IMG/VR virus record: IMGVR_UViG_3300044535_000639
Location: 1 to 35,759 of that record
Origin: a virus
Reading direction: 5' to 3' (one strand)
DNA: 35,759 nucleotides
The position numbers were made by a program, and so were the translations under genes. This document shows, in pieces, positions 15,371 to 22,590 of the stretch (positions are counted from its first letter, which is position 1; every line of letters starts with the position of its first letter). The notes beneath the pieces are model-generated. The model did not search any database, was not told the origin of the DNA, and worked only from the letters and a program-made list of their open reading frames with translations.

Positions 15371-15883
15371 ATGTTCGGTATGATTCCTTTACCATATAAG
15401 TTACTTGCTGGTGCAGCACTGCTAGCCGGTGTTTTCTTTTATGGTTACATGAAGGGATCAGCGCATGCTGAGGCAGAACTTGCTAGATTCTCTGCTGAGA
15501 AGAGTGCACAAGTTGTCGAACTTGAAAAGAAAAACACAGAGATAAGTAATAATGTTGTAACCGAGTATGTTGACAGAACAAACACGATTAGAGAGAAAGA
15601 ATATGTATACCTTGACGCCGCTAAAAACTCTGTTCCTAGTCAGCACGTTATGTCTAACGGCTGGGTGTACACGCACGACCTTAGTGCCACATCCGGTGAT
15701 GCCGACTCCACCAGAGCTTCTGATGCGAGCGCCTCAGGAATTACAGACACTACAGCCCTCGTCGGAATCATCACAAACTACTCAAGATGCCAACAAAACG
15801 CCGAGCAACTTAGACAACTCCAGCAATGGATAAGCCAGAATAAGGCTGCTGTTGATGCCATGGCAGAAGAGAAAAAGAAATGA
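15371..15883 (+). CDS. Rz-like inner-membrane spanin, 170 aa
   Basis: One N-terminal membrane segment at about residues 8-27 (LLAGAALLAGVFFYGYM) is followed by a charged periplasmic coiled-coil (FSAEKSAQVVELEKKNTEIS) and another helical stretch near the C-terminus (CQQNAEQLRQLQQWIS). This is the architecture of Rz inner-membrane spanins, which fuse inner and outer membranes at lysis. The decisive point is a lipoprotein frame nested inside it (15603-15833), as in lambda Rz/Rz1. No endolysin is recognised beside it. Confidence 0.85.
   Translation: MFGMIPLPYKLLAGAALLAGVFFYGYMKGSAHAEAELARFSAEKSAQVVELEKKNTEISNNVVTEYVDRTNTIREKEYVYLDAAKNSVPSQHVMSNGWVYTHDLSATSGDADSTRASDASASGITDTTALVGIITNYSRCQQNAEQLRQLQQWISQNKAAVDAMAEEKKK
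15603..15833 (+). CDS. Rz1-like outer-membrane lipoprotein, embedded in Rz, 76 aa
   Basis: A second frame inside the Rz gene begins at ATG 15603 with GAGAGAAAGA upstream; an upstream in-frame ATG at 15567 gives a poorer signal peptide. The peptide MYTLTPLKTLFLVSTLCLTA ends at a lipobox, LTAGC, with Cys22 as the lipidated residue. A proline-rich stretch (VPHPVMPTPPELLMRAP) and a Gln/Ser-rich tail follow, both typical of Rz1. It would pair with Rz across the periplasm. The nested arrangement and lipobox make this a confident call. Confidence 0.88.
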   Translation: MYTLTPLKTLFLVSTLCLTAGCTRTTLVPHPVMPTPPELLMRAPQELQTLQPSSESSQTTQDANKTPSNLDNSSNG

Positions 15884-16110
15884 AGAAGTTTAAAGATTTT
15901 GAAACAAAACAGCAAGATGATGAAACGCAGTCAGCTGACACGGTTGTCAATATCATTGCTAACTCCCTTAATAGGGCTGGTAGTAGTAAATCTACCGGAG
16001 ATTCCAAATCTATATTAATGTTAATTGCAGCACTTGGATTATTAAATCTGTCTAAAGACGGACTTCCACTAAGTGTTGCTAGGCGACTAGCTACAACTGC
16101 TAAAAAATAA
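15880..16110 (+). CDS. Small protein with one hydrophobic segment, 76 aa
   Basis: ATGA overlap with Rz. Starts MKKFKDFETKQQDDE; FKDF recalls the capsid-targeting N-termini elsewhere in the window, but the [IL]xE cut site is missing. A polar linker leads to a short hydrophobic run (ILMLIAALGLLNL) around residues 45-57 and a basic tail. It might be a membrane-associated lysis helper. Function unknown. Confidence 0.65.
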   Translation: MKKFKDFETKQQDDETQSADTVVNIIANSLNRAGSSKSTGDSKSILMLIAALGLLNLSKDGLPLSVARRLATTAKK

Positions 16111-16122
16111 CGGAGACAGAAC

Positions 16123-16308
16123 ATGTGGGAAAAAATTAAAAGCTGGTTCATGAAGACAGCAGATCTAAACAAAGATGGTAAGTTAACAGCAGAAGATCTT
16201 GAACTTGCTCGTGCTTTGGCTGACAAGCAAGCTAAAGAAGCAAACCAAGTTATCAATGCAGTTGCTGAAGCTGCCGACAAAATTAAAAAGGTTAGAAAAA
16301 AGAAATGA
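16123..16308 (+). CDS. Small protein with one EF-hand loop, 61 aa
   Basis: A CGGAG ribosome site precedes ATG 16123. Residues 14-25 read D-L-N-K-D-G-K-L-T-A-E-D, an EF-hand calcium loop with ligands at positions 1, 3, 5, 9 and 12 (Asp14, Asn16, Asp18, Thr22, Asp25) and the conserved Gly19. The flanking sequences are helical: amphipathic before (WEKIKSWFMKTA) and Lys/Ala-rich after. A single small EF-hand protein in a phage lysis/envelope region is uncommon. Calcium binding is inferred from the loop alone. Confidence 0.75.
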   Translation: MWEKIKSWFMKTADLNKDGKLTAEDLELARALADKQAKEANQVINAVAEAADKIKKVRKKK

Positions 16309-16754
16309 GCCTAATGTCGTTTTTTGCATCACCGCCGGTCGAGTCTCTCGAACAACTAGAGCTTGAAAAAGGCAAGATTCAACTTACAATCATGAAGATG
16401 GTAACATTAGTCTTATCATCTATTATGCTAGCAGTTGTATTCATCTTCCTCATTGGTATGTTCATGCCAAATGAATTAATTGACAACAACGAGATCTTTA
16501 AGATTATCGGTCCGGCATTCTCTATGATTATTGGCGCCTTTGTTGGTGCATTTGCCACCATGATGGGTATGAAGACTGCAGAGTTTGATCCGAATGTAAA
16601 GGTTCAAGAACTCGGTAAAACAGATCATAAGGCTCTAGCAGAAGCCCATGTTATCAATGCACAAGCCGAAACAATTGAGACCGAGAACGAGATCAAGATG
16701 ATGGCTGCAATCGATAAATACAAAGACAGCGATGAGGACCACGGTCCTTTCTAA
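16305..16754 (+). CDS. Two-helix membrane protein, 149 aa
   Basis: ATGA overlap with the EF-hand gene. Two long hydrophobic segments, about residues 27-50 (MVTLVLSSIMLAVVFIFLIG) and 63-85 (IIGPAFSMIIGAFVGAFATM), are separated by a short polar loop; a charged helical cytoplasmic tail follows. It is holin-like in outline but larger, and the tail is acidic. It sits two genes downstream of the spanins, so a role in lysis timing or membrane disruption is reasonable but unproven. Confidence 0.7.
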   Translation: MSLMSFFASPPVESLEQLELEKGKIQLTIMKMVTLVLSSIMLAVVFIFLIGMFMPNELIDNNEIFKIIGPAFSMIIGAFVGAFATMMGMKTAEFDPNVKVQELGKTDHKALAEAHVINAQAETIETENEIKMMAAIDKYKDSDEDHGPF

Positions 16755-16784
16755 ATTATGATTCTGTTATTAACGGAGTCTAAT

Positions 16785-17024
16785 ATGTTTAAAAAGTTAA
16801 AAGATCTTATCCTCCAGACGTTTACTGGGAGAGACAACAAGACACTTGATCTGGGTAGAATCCTATGGGCCAAAGGAGTAATAATCTTCTTTGGCCTTTC
16901 GATCTACGATATCTATCGTGGTGCTGCATTTGATGCATCAACATGGGGTATAGGTCTAGGAGCAGTACTTGCTGCTGGCGGCGCCGCACTTGCTATGAAA
17001 GCCGGTACGGAGCCAACTGAATAA
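16785..17024 (+). CDS. Small membrane protein, holin-like, 79 aa
   Basis: Start at ATG 16785 (CGGAG eight bases upstream) rather than 16758, which lacks a ribosome site. Residues 25-43 and 54-72 are hydrophobic (VIIFFGLSIYDIY; IGLGAVLAAGGAALAM). The N-terminus is Lys-rich and presumably cytoplasmic. Size and two short membrane spans fit a class II holin, but I know no specific motif. It overlaps the next start (TAATG). Confidence 0.65.
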   Translation: MFKKLKDLILQTFTGRDNKTLDLGRILWAKGVIIFFGLSIYDIYRGAAFDASTWGIGLGAVLAAGGAALAMKAGTEPTE

Positions 17025-17497
17025 TGGCTACTCCAAGCGTCAACAAGTTAGCAGATGACATATCGTATCTAAGTAAGGATATGGCAGTCGTCAACACACT
17101 TGTCGGGCGCTTGGATACCACTATCGACAAACTAACAGACATCTCAAGTAGTGTATCAAATCTTCTTGCTGTGCATGAAACTAAGTTGACTTCACAAGAA
17201 ATCATAAGTAAACAACTATCAGATTTAGTGGAAGCCCGCAGAGTGGAAACAGATGACAAGATTCAGATTCTACATGAGCGCATCTCTTCTGGCGAGCGTG
17301 AGCTTAAAGTGAACATCGACGAACAGTACGATGAGCTCATGAAAGAAATCAAAGAAATGAGAGCCGAGTCAGCAGCACAACACACTACCCTTAGTGATAG
17401 AATCACTGCCATGGAGAAATGGATGTGGACCGTGATTGGTGGTTCTGCTATTGTTGGTGGTATCATTACTCTTATTCCGTGGGATAAATTCTTCTAA
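17024..17497 (+). CDS. Coiled-coil protein with C-terminal membrane anchor, 157 aa
   Basis: Residues 1-125 form continuous amphipathic helix rich in Asp/Glu/Lys with heptad-like leucines (LADDISYLSKDMAVVNTLVG, IHERISSGEREL-type repeats). Residues 130-152 are hydrophobic (WMWTVIGGSAIVGGIITLI), giving a tail anchor. The topology resembles proteins found near phage lysis genes. Last gene before the primase transcription unit. Function unknown. Confidence 0.7.
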   Translation: MATPSVNKLADDISYLSKDMAVVNTLVGRLDTTIDKLTDISSSVSNLLAVHETKLTSQEIISKQLSDLVEARRVETDDKIQILHERISSGERELKVNIDEQYDELMKEIKEMRAESAAQHTTLSDRITAMEKWMWTVIGGSAIVGGIITLIPWDKFF

Positions 17498-17511
17498 TCG
17501 CCATTATTTAA

Positions 17512-17539
17512 TGTACATTATTCTGAAACTGTGTATAAT
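17512..17539 (+). promoter_or_regulatory. Promoter, TGTACA / 16 / TATAAT
   Basis: TGTACA at 17512-17517, then 16 bases, then a perfect TATAAT at 17534-17539, just upstream of the primase gene (ATG 17572). The upstream part reads TTTAATGTACATTA, a slightly shorter match to the recurring family, as at 31643. Perfect -10 and location in a gene gap give good support. Confidence 0.7.
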
Positions 17540-17571
17540 GATAATATCAGTTGTGAATTGGAATAATAATA

Positions 17572-18597
17572 ATGCTTTGGTTAGAACACAAATACATCAA
17601 CCTTCTGTCATCAAGACTTGAACGATTCTCGCGTGTCAATGCAAACACATATAAGTTTCGTTGCCCTGTCTGTGGTGACTCCCAAAAGGATACACGAAAG
17701 ACCCGTGGGTACGTATACGCACGTAAGGGTTCGTTAAAGTTCTTCTGTCATAACTGTAATGCCTCTATGGGTCTGCCTTGGTTTATCAAGACACTAGATC
17801 CTACCTTGTACACTGAGTACCTCAAGGAGCGGATGGTCGAGAATGGCCACAAGGATGAGACACAGGCATTCGTTGACAAGATGAAGACTCCTGTCTTTGT
17901 CAAGACAACTGGTCTAAAAGATCTAAGGAAGGTTTCACAACTAAAACCTGAACATCCTGTCAAACAATATATATCTAACCGGTTAATCCCTACAGAGGCG
18001 CATCACAAACTATTTCTTGTAAGAAACTTTAAGGCATGGGTCAATACTATGTTGCCTGAGAAGTTTGACGAGGAATCAGTAAAGAATGATGAACCTCGGC
18101 TAATCATCCCATTCTTGGATGAAGAGAAGAACCTATTCGGGTTTCAGGGTAGATCGTTCAAGAATACTGGTGTCAGATACATTACTATTATTCTGAACGA
18201 TGATAAGCCAAAGATCTTCGGTCTGGATACTATGGATCCATCCAAAGATATATATGTAGTAGAGGGGCCGATTGATTCACTGTTCTTACCGAATGGTATT
18301 GCGTCGGCTGGTGGCGATCTTATTACTCCACTGCAACTTTTAGATGTACAAAAAGAAAAATTCGTGGTAGTATATGATAATGAGCCAAGGAATAAACATA
18401 CCGTAAAACACATTGAGAAGGCCATTGACTCTGGACACAGAGTGTGTATCTGGCCAACTGCTATGGAACAGAAGGACATCAATGATATGGTCCTTGCTGG
18501 ATATACGAAAGAACAAGTGAAGGATATTATTGATGAACGCACTTACTCAGGACCAACTGCAAAGTTACATTTCGCATTATGGCGGAAAGACCGTTGA
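17572..18597 (+). CDS. DNA primase, T4 gp61-like, 341 aa
   Basis: The primase synthesises the RNA primers for lagging-strand Okazaki fragments at the fork. Its zinc-binding domain has Cys31, Cys34 (CPVCGDS), Cys59 and Cys62 (CHNC), and the length matches T4 gp61 (342 aa). A Toprim-type core follows: VVEGPIDSLF with its glutamate and aspartate, and VVYDNEPRN. It has its own promoter. The last 65 bases overlap the following gene. The start is ATG 17572 with a weak ribosome site. The C-terminus TYSGPTAKLHFALWRK fits relatives from memory. Confidence 0.9.
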   Translation: MLWLEHKYINLLSSRLERFSRVNANTYKFRCPVCGDSQKDTRKTRGYVYARKGSLKFFCHNCNASMGLPWFIKTLDPTLYTEYLKERMVENGHKDETQAFVDKMKTPVFVKTTGLKDLRKVSQLKPEHPVKQYISNRLIPTEAHHKLFLVRNFKAWVNTMLPEKFDEESVKNDEPRLIIPFLDEEKNLFGFQGRSFKNTGVRYITIILNDDKPKIFGLDTMDPSKDIYVVEGPIDSLFLPNGIASAGGDLITPLQLLDVQKEKFVVVYDNEPRNKHTVKHIEKAIDSGHRVCIWPTAMEQKDINDMVLAGYTKEQVKDIIDERTYSGPTAKLHFALWRKDR

Positions 18598-18820
18598 TGC
18601 GATTTTACGGTTACCAGAAGAAGATATAACATGGGTTGTTTATAACGCAAACCTAGTTCCTACAGCTGCTCGCCTTATCATTGAGTTGCGTGGTGTTGAC
18701 TACTTCTCCAAGTACGTACGAGTAGCCTCACGCGATATCGATGATATTGAGTCGTGTGGTGCAGCAACGGTATACTATGACCCAAAAATGTTCGAACACT
18801 TAGGAAACGGATATGACTGA
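18533..18820 (+). CDS. Hypothetical protein, 95 aa
   Basis: The only usable ATG (18533) lies 65 bases inside the primase gene; the frame continues beyond the primase stop with no other start. The protein is helical at first (LTQDQLQSYISHYGGK) and then mixed, with an Asp-rich stretch (ASRDIDDIESCGAATVYYD). Such overlap is unusual but the frame is otherwise convincing, since it joins the next gene through an eight-base overlap. Function unknown. Confidence 0.7.
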   Translation: MNALTQDQLQSYISHYGGKTVDAILRLPEEDITWVVYNANLVPTAARLIIELRGVDYFSKYVRVASRDIDDIESCGAATVYYDPKMFEHLGNGYD

Positions 18821-19079
18821 ACTAGTAGACAACGAATTCGGAATCGAGTACGAGCAGATCTCGATCAAGAAGCTTCGGATCTTCCGAGTTGGCAAGCAGT
18901 GGCTTGTCGAGTATCAACGAGCTCCTCGTCTTTGGGCTCCATGGGATTATTTCTGGTGGTATAATGACGGACAGTACGTAGAGTATTACGATGCTCTTGG
19001 CCGAGTGAATGAACTCAAGGCCAATGGATATGTGAATATCCCAAGATTTATGAATGCAAAAACTTTTGAGGTGGAATAA
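18813..19079 (+). CDS. Hypothetical Trp/Tyr-rich protein, 88 aa
   Basis: It overlaps the previous gene by eight bases and ends on TAATG with the next. It is aromatic-rich: APWDYFWWYNDGQYVEYYD. I recall similar small T4-like phage proteins without a known role. No catalytic or membrane motif. Its place between primase and thyX suggests a replication-era early or middle gene. Confidence 0.7.
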   Translation: MTELVDNEFGIEYEQISIKKLRIFRVGKQWLVEYQRAPRLWAPWDYFWWYNDGQYVEYYDALGRVNELKANGYVNIPRFMNAKTFEVE

Positions 19080-19273
19080 TGAAAGACGAAATTAAAATGG
19101 TGCTTCGCAAGCATTTTCAAGCACACATTGAGAAGCATGCAATGAACGTTCGTGTTATGATGAATAACCCAATGGCTATTCATGAACATACCGACTTTAT
19201 GGGTGCAATTGAACTTGAACTTGGTCATATCGCCGAGTATAAGGACAAGCTCGAAGCGATGGAACATATTTAA
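19079..19273 (+). CDS. Hypothetical small protein, 64 aa
   Basis: TAATG junctions on both sides. Mostly helical with several His and Met residues (HFQAHIEKHAMNVRVMMNN), then an acidic helix (MGAIELELGHIAEYKDKL). No motif known to me. Histidine content could allow metal binding, but this is speculation. Translation coupled to thyX. Confidence 0.65.
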   Translation: MKDEIKMVLRKHFQAHIEKHAMNVRVMMNNPMAIHEHTDFMGAIELELGHIAEYKDKLEAMEHI

Positions 19274-19971
19274 TGAGTGAAGTAAATCTGATCGGCATCA
19301 CTAAGCCGAGTGCATATACAGGATGTACAACCGCAAACGAATTGGTAGCATGGACTGCTCGAGTATCGAATCCATCTAATCAGAATAATACTGCAACCGC
19401 ACCTAAGTTGGTTCAATATCTTATCAAGAACCGACATTGGTCACCTTTGGAGATGGTCCATGTATCAATGGAAATCAGAACAACAAGAGATATTGCCCGC
19501 CAGATTTTGCGGCATAGTTCTTTCAGATTCCAAGAGTACAGTCAGCGTTACGCCGATCCAACCCAGGATCTGGGATTTGTTGTACGGGAAGCACGCCTCC
19601 AGGATGCCAAGAACAGGCAGAACTCGGTAGACGTTGAAGACTCTCGTTTGCAAGAAGAATGGGCAATGAGACAAGTGGCAGCAACAGATGCTGCTTTAGA
19701 TGCCTATGAATGGGCTATCGATAATGGTATTGCCAAGGAACAAGCACGAGCAGTTCTACCTGAAGGCAATACAGAATCGGTTATGATAATGAGCGGTTCT
19801 CTTCGTTCATGGGTTCACTATTGCCAATTGCGTATGGATAAGGCAACTCAGAAAGAACATCGTATCATTGCTGAACAGTGCTGGGATATTATTGCACATC
19901 ACTTTCCTGATGTAAAGAAGGCTCTTGATGATATGGCTGCACAAGCAGAGTTTGAAAGAAAACTTCCATGA
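19273..19971 (+). CDS. thyX: Flavin-dependent thymidylate synthase, 232 aa
   Basis: ThyX converts dUMP to dTMP with methylene-tetrahydrofolate, FAD and NADPH, in the cytoplasm. The family motif RHRxxSxxExSxRY appears as residues 80-93: R80-H81, S83, E88, S90, R92 and Y93 (RHSSFRFQEYSQRY), with Ser in place of the usual second Arg. Length (232) is normal for the family. It is coupled to a 57-residue AbrB-like gene and then nrdA, forming a dTTP and deoxynucleotide supply cluster. No thyA-type gene is seen in the window. Confidence 0.93.
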   Translation: MSEVNLIGITKPSAYTGCTTANELVAWTARVSNPSNQNNTATAPKLVQYLIKNRHWSPLEMVHVSMEIRTTRDIARQILRHSSFRFQEYSQRYADPTQDLGFVVREARLQDAKNRQNSVDVEDSRLQEEWAMRQVAATDAALDAYEWAIDNGIAKEQARAVLPEGNTESVMIMSGSLRSWVHYCQLRMDKATQKEHRIIAEQCWDIIAHHFPDVKKALDDMAAQAEFERKLP

Positions 19972-20141
19972 CGCAGGTGACAGTTAAAGAAGATGAGCAT
20001 GGCGAGTTATATATAGATCTACCAGATAGTCTCATGGAAGAGATGGGATGGGATATAGACACCGAATTGGTGTGGACTGTCTATGATGACGGCAAGATTG
20101 GTTTAAGAAAGAGGTCAGATGATAACAGTAACGAAGCGTGA
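19968..20141 (+). CDS. AbrB/MazE-like small DNA-binding protein, 57 aa
   Basis: ATGA overlap with thyX and 23 bases of overlap with nrdA. The sequence follows the swapped-hairpin AbrB/MazE pattern: GELYIDLPDSLMEEMGWDID, then a second strand pair ending KIGLRK. Such domains dimerise to bind operator DNA in transition-state regulators and antitoxins. No toxin gene is seen next to it, so a regulatory role is more likely than addiction. The exact family is by eye. Confidence 0.7.
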   Translation: MTQVTVKEDEHGELYIDLPDSLMEEMGWDIDTELVWTVYDDGKIGLRKRSDDNSNEA

Positions 20142-22386
20142 TGGAACGCGTGAACCCCTAAATATTAATAAGTTCCATAAGGTTGCCGCATATGCATGCG
20201 AAGGACTATCCGGTGTTTCTGTATCTGATCTAGAAATCAAGACACATATTCAGTTTTATGATAAGATTAAGTCATCTGACATTCAAGAGACTTTAATTAA
20301 GGCCGCGGCCGAACTCATCACAGAAGACGAGCCAAACTATCAGTATGTTGCTGGCCGTCTGATTAACTATAACCTCCGTAAGCAAGTCTACGGTCAGTAC
20401 GAGCCTATTGCTTTACTTACACACTACTTCGAAGTCGCGACTGCAGGTTATTATGACTGGGGAATTTATGATGCATATAGCCCAGATGAATGGATAGAAC
20501 TTAACAAGTATATCGACCACGACCGTGATAACCTTCTGACCTATGCTGCCATGGAACAGTTTCGTGGAAAGTATCTGATCAAGAACCGTGTAACCGGTAA
20601 GTTCTACGAAACACCTCAAATGGCTTTCATGTTGATTGCCATGACTCTCTTCCAAAATTATAAAACAGATCGACTCAAATGGGTAAAGGAATTATATGAC
20701 GCAATTAGTACTTTTGACATTAGTTTGCCTACTCCAATTATGGCTGGCGTCAGGTCCCCACAGCGTCAGTTTAGCTCGTGCGTACTCATCGAAACTGATG
20801 ACTCGCTTGACTCAATAAATGCAACTTCTTCTGCGATTGTTAAATATGTTTCACAAAAAGCTGGTATTGGTATTGGCGGCGGTTCTATTAGGGCTATTGG
20901 ATCTCCTATACGCCGTGGTGATGCTTCTCACACTGGTGTTGTTCCTTTCTGGAAGCACTTTCAATCTGCTGTTAAATCTTGTAGCCAAGGTGGTGTCCGT
21001 GGTGGAGCAGCGACTCTCTATTACCCCATTTGGCATTACGAAGTGGAGGATCTTCTTGTCCTAAAGAACAACAAGGGCACAGAAGACAACCGCATTCGTC
21101 ATCTAGATTATGGTGTACAATTTAATAAGGTAATGTATGAAAGACTTCTTTCTGGAGGTAATATCACCCTCTTCTCACCTCATGATTGCCCGGATCTCTA
21201 CAGAGCGTTCTTTTCAGATGTTAATGAGTTCCGCACACTCTACGAAAAATACGAGCGCTCCACCAAAATCAGAAAAAAGACCATCCCTGCGATTGATCTC
21301 TTCTCAGCCTTCATGCAAGAACGAAAAGACACTGGTCGAATCTATCTAATGAACGTCGACCATGTTAATGAACATGGATCATTTACTGAAGCTGCTCCAA
21401 TTAAGATGAGCAACCTCTGCTGTGAGATTACACTACCAACAACTCCTTTAAAGGATATTCATGATGAGTCAGGTGAGATTAGCCTTTGCACGCTTGCAGC
21501 GATCAATTGGGGAAAGATTAGAAAGCCAGCTGATTTCGAAAAGCCATGCACCATTGCAGTACGCGCTTTGGATGCCTTACTTGATTATCAGGACTATCCT
21601 GTTCGAGCCGCTGATATTGGTACTCGGAACCGTAGGCCTTTGGGTGTTGGTATCATTAACTTTGCTTATTGGCTGGCTCGTAATGACACTAATTATTCTG
21701 ATCCTAACCTTGAGCTTATTCATGAGTATGCTGAAGCATGGAGTTACTACCTTATTAAAGCCTCGGTCGACCTGGCTGAAGAAGTAGGTTCTTGTCCTCT
21801 TGATGGTCAAACTAAGTATGCATATGGCACTATGCCAATTGACACTTATAAGAAAGAAGTCGATGAACTTGTAGCTCCTAACTATAAGATGCCATGGAGC
21901 ATACTTGCAAGTCGTGCACTATCATCTGGTATTCGTAACTCAACACTTATGGCTCTGATGCCGGCTGAGACATCGGCCCAAATCTCTAACTCGACCAATG
22001 GTATCGAGCCACCACGTGCTCTTGTTTCCATCAAACAGTCTAAGGACGGTGTGATGAAGCAGGTTGTTCCTGAGCTAAAACGTCTTAAGAATAAATATGA
22101 GTTACTATGGGATCAGAAGAGTCCGGAAGGATATCTGAAGATCATGGCGGTATTGCAGAAATTTATCGATCAAGCCATCTCTGTCAATACGTCATACAAT
22201 CCAGTCCATTATGAAGATGGCAAGATCCCCATGTCTGAGATGCTTAAGCATGTTCTGATGCATTATAAGTACGGTGGTAAGACTTTGTATTACTTTAATA
22301 CTAATGACGGTGCTGGTGAGATTGAAGATACCCCATTGGATCCAGGTGCAATGGATGAAGAAGATTGCGATTCTTGCAAAATATAG
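20119..22386 (+). CDS. nrdA: Ribonucleotide reductase class Ia, large subunit, 755 aa
   Basis: NrdA reduces ribonucleoside diphosphates to deoxy forms with a radical from NrdB. An ATP-cone lies at residues 1-90. The active-site cysteines are at C221 and C457, with the thiyl Cys at C434 in the N-L-C-C-E segment (residues 432-436). These keep the spacing of E. coli C225, C439 and C462. The C-terminal CxxC (DCDSCKI) matches the dithiol reloaded by thioredoxin or glutaredoxin. Length equals T4 NrdA. The start at 20119 has GAGG upstream and lies within the AbrB-like gene. Confidence 0.95.
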   Translation: MITVTKRDGTREPLNINKFHKVAAYACEGLSGVSVSDLEIKTHIQFYDKIKSSDIQETLIKAAAELITEDEPNYQYVAGRLINYNLRKQVYGQYEPIALLTHYFEVATAGYYDWGIYDAYSPDEWIELNKYIDHDRDNLLTYAAMEQFRGKYLIKNRVTGKFYETPQMAFMLIAMTLFQNYKTDRLKWVKELYDAISTFDISLPTPIMAGVRSPQRQFSSCVLIETDDSLDSINATSSAIVKYVSQKAGIGIGGGSIRAIGSPIRRGDASHTGVVPFWKHFQSAVKSCSQGGVRGGAATLYYPIWHYEVEDLLVLKNNKGTEDNRIRHLDYGVQFNKVMYERLLSGGNITLFSPHDCPDLYRAFFSDVNEFRTLYEKYERSTKIRKKTIPAIDLFSAFMQERKDTGRIYLMNVDHVNEHGSFTEAAPIKMSNLCCEITLPTTPLKDIHDESGEISLCTLAAINWGKIRKPADFEKPCTIAVRALDALLDYQDYPVRAADIGTRNRRPLGVGIINFAYWLARNDTNYSDPNLELIHEYAEAWSYYLIKASVDLAEEVGSCPLDGQTKYAYGTMPIDTYKKEVDELVAPNYKMPWSILASRALSSGIRNSTLMALMPAETSAQISNSTNGIEPPRALVSIKQSKDGVMKQVVPELKRLKNKYELLWDQKSPEGYLKIMAVLQKFIDQAISVNTSYNPVHYEDGKIPMSEMLKHVLMHYKYGGKTLYYFNTNDGAGEIEDTPLDPGAMDEEDCDSCKI

Positions 22387-22387
22387 A

Positions 22388-22416
22388 TGTACAGAAAGTA
22401 GCAAATGGATTATATT
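22388..22416 (+). promoter_or_regulatory. Possible promoter, TGTACA / 17 / TATATT
   Basis: TGTACA at 22388-22393 directly after the nrdA stop, then 17 bases, then TATATT at 22411-22416. The motif lacks the upstream TGTG block. Its predicted start (about 22423) is inside the small gene at 22405, so it would serve nrdB at 22590 rather than that gene. Confidence 0.35.
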
Positions 22417-22590
22417 AGAATAGATAACGACATGTGGGCTGACCATGGTACGGTTTATACAGTTCTAGAATATAGTAAACCGTTGACTAGTTCTTCGGCT
22501 GTTCATCTAGTTCTAGAAAACCGTGAAACAAAAGAAATCACCCGACGTGTCGTTGCCGAACACCAAATAGAATGGCTAGAGGATATTTAA
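22405..22590 (+). CDS. Hypothetical protein between nrdA and nrdB, 61 aa
   Basis: ATG 22405 lies 19 bases after the nrdA stop and the gene ends on TAATG with nrdB. The ribosome site before ATG is poor (AGCAA). The peptide is mixed with a beta start (YIRIDNDMWADHGTVYTVLE) and a charged middle (ENRETKEITRRVVAEHQ). Small genes are often inserted between nrdA and nrdB in T4-like phages. Function unknown. Confidence 0.65.
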   Translation: MDYIRIDNDMWADHGTVYTVLEYSKPLTSSSAVHLVLENRETKEITRRVVAEHQIEWLEDI

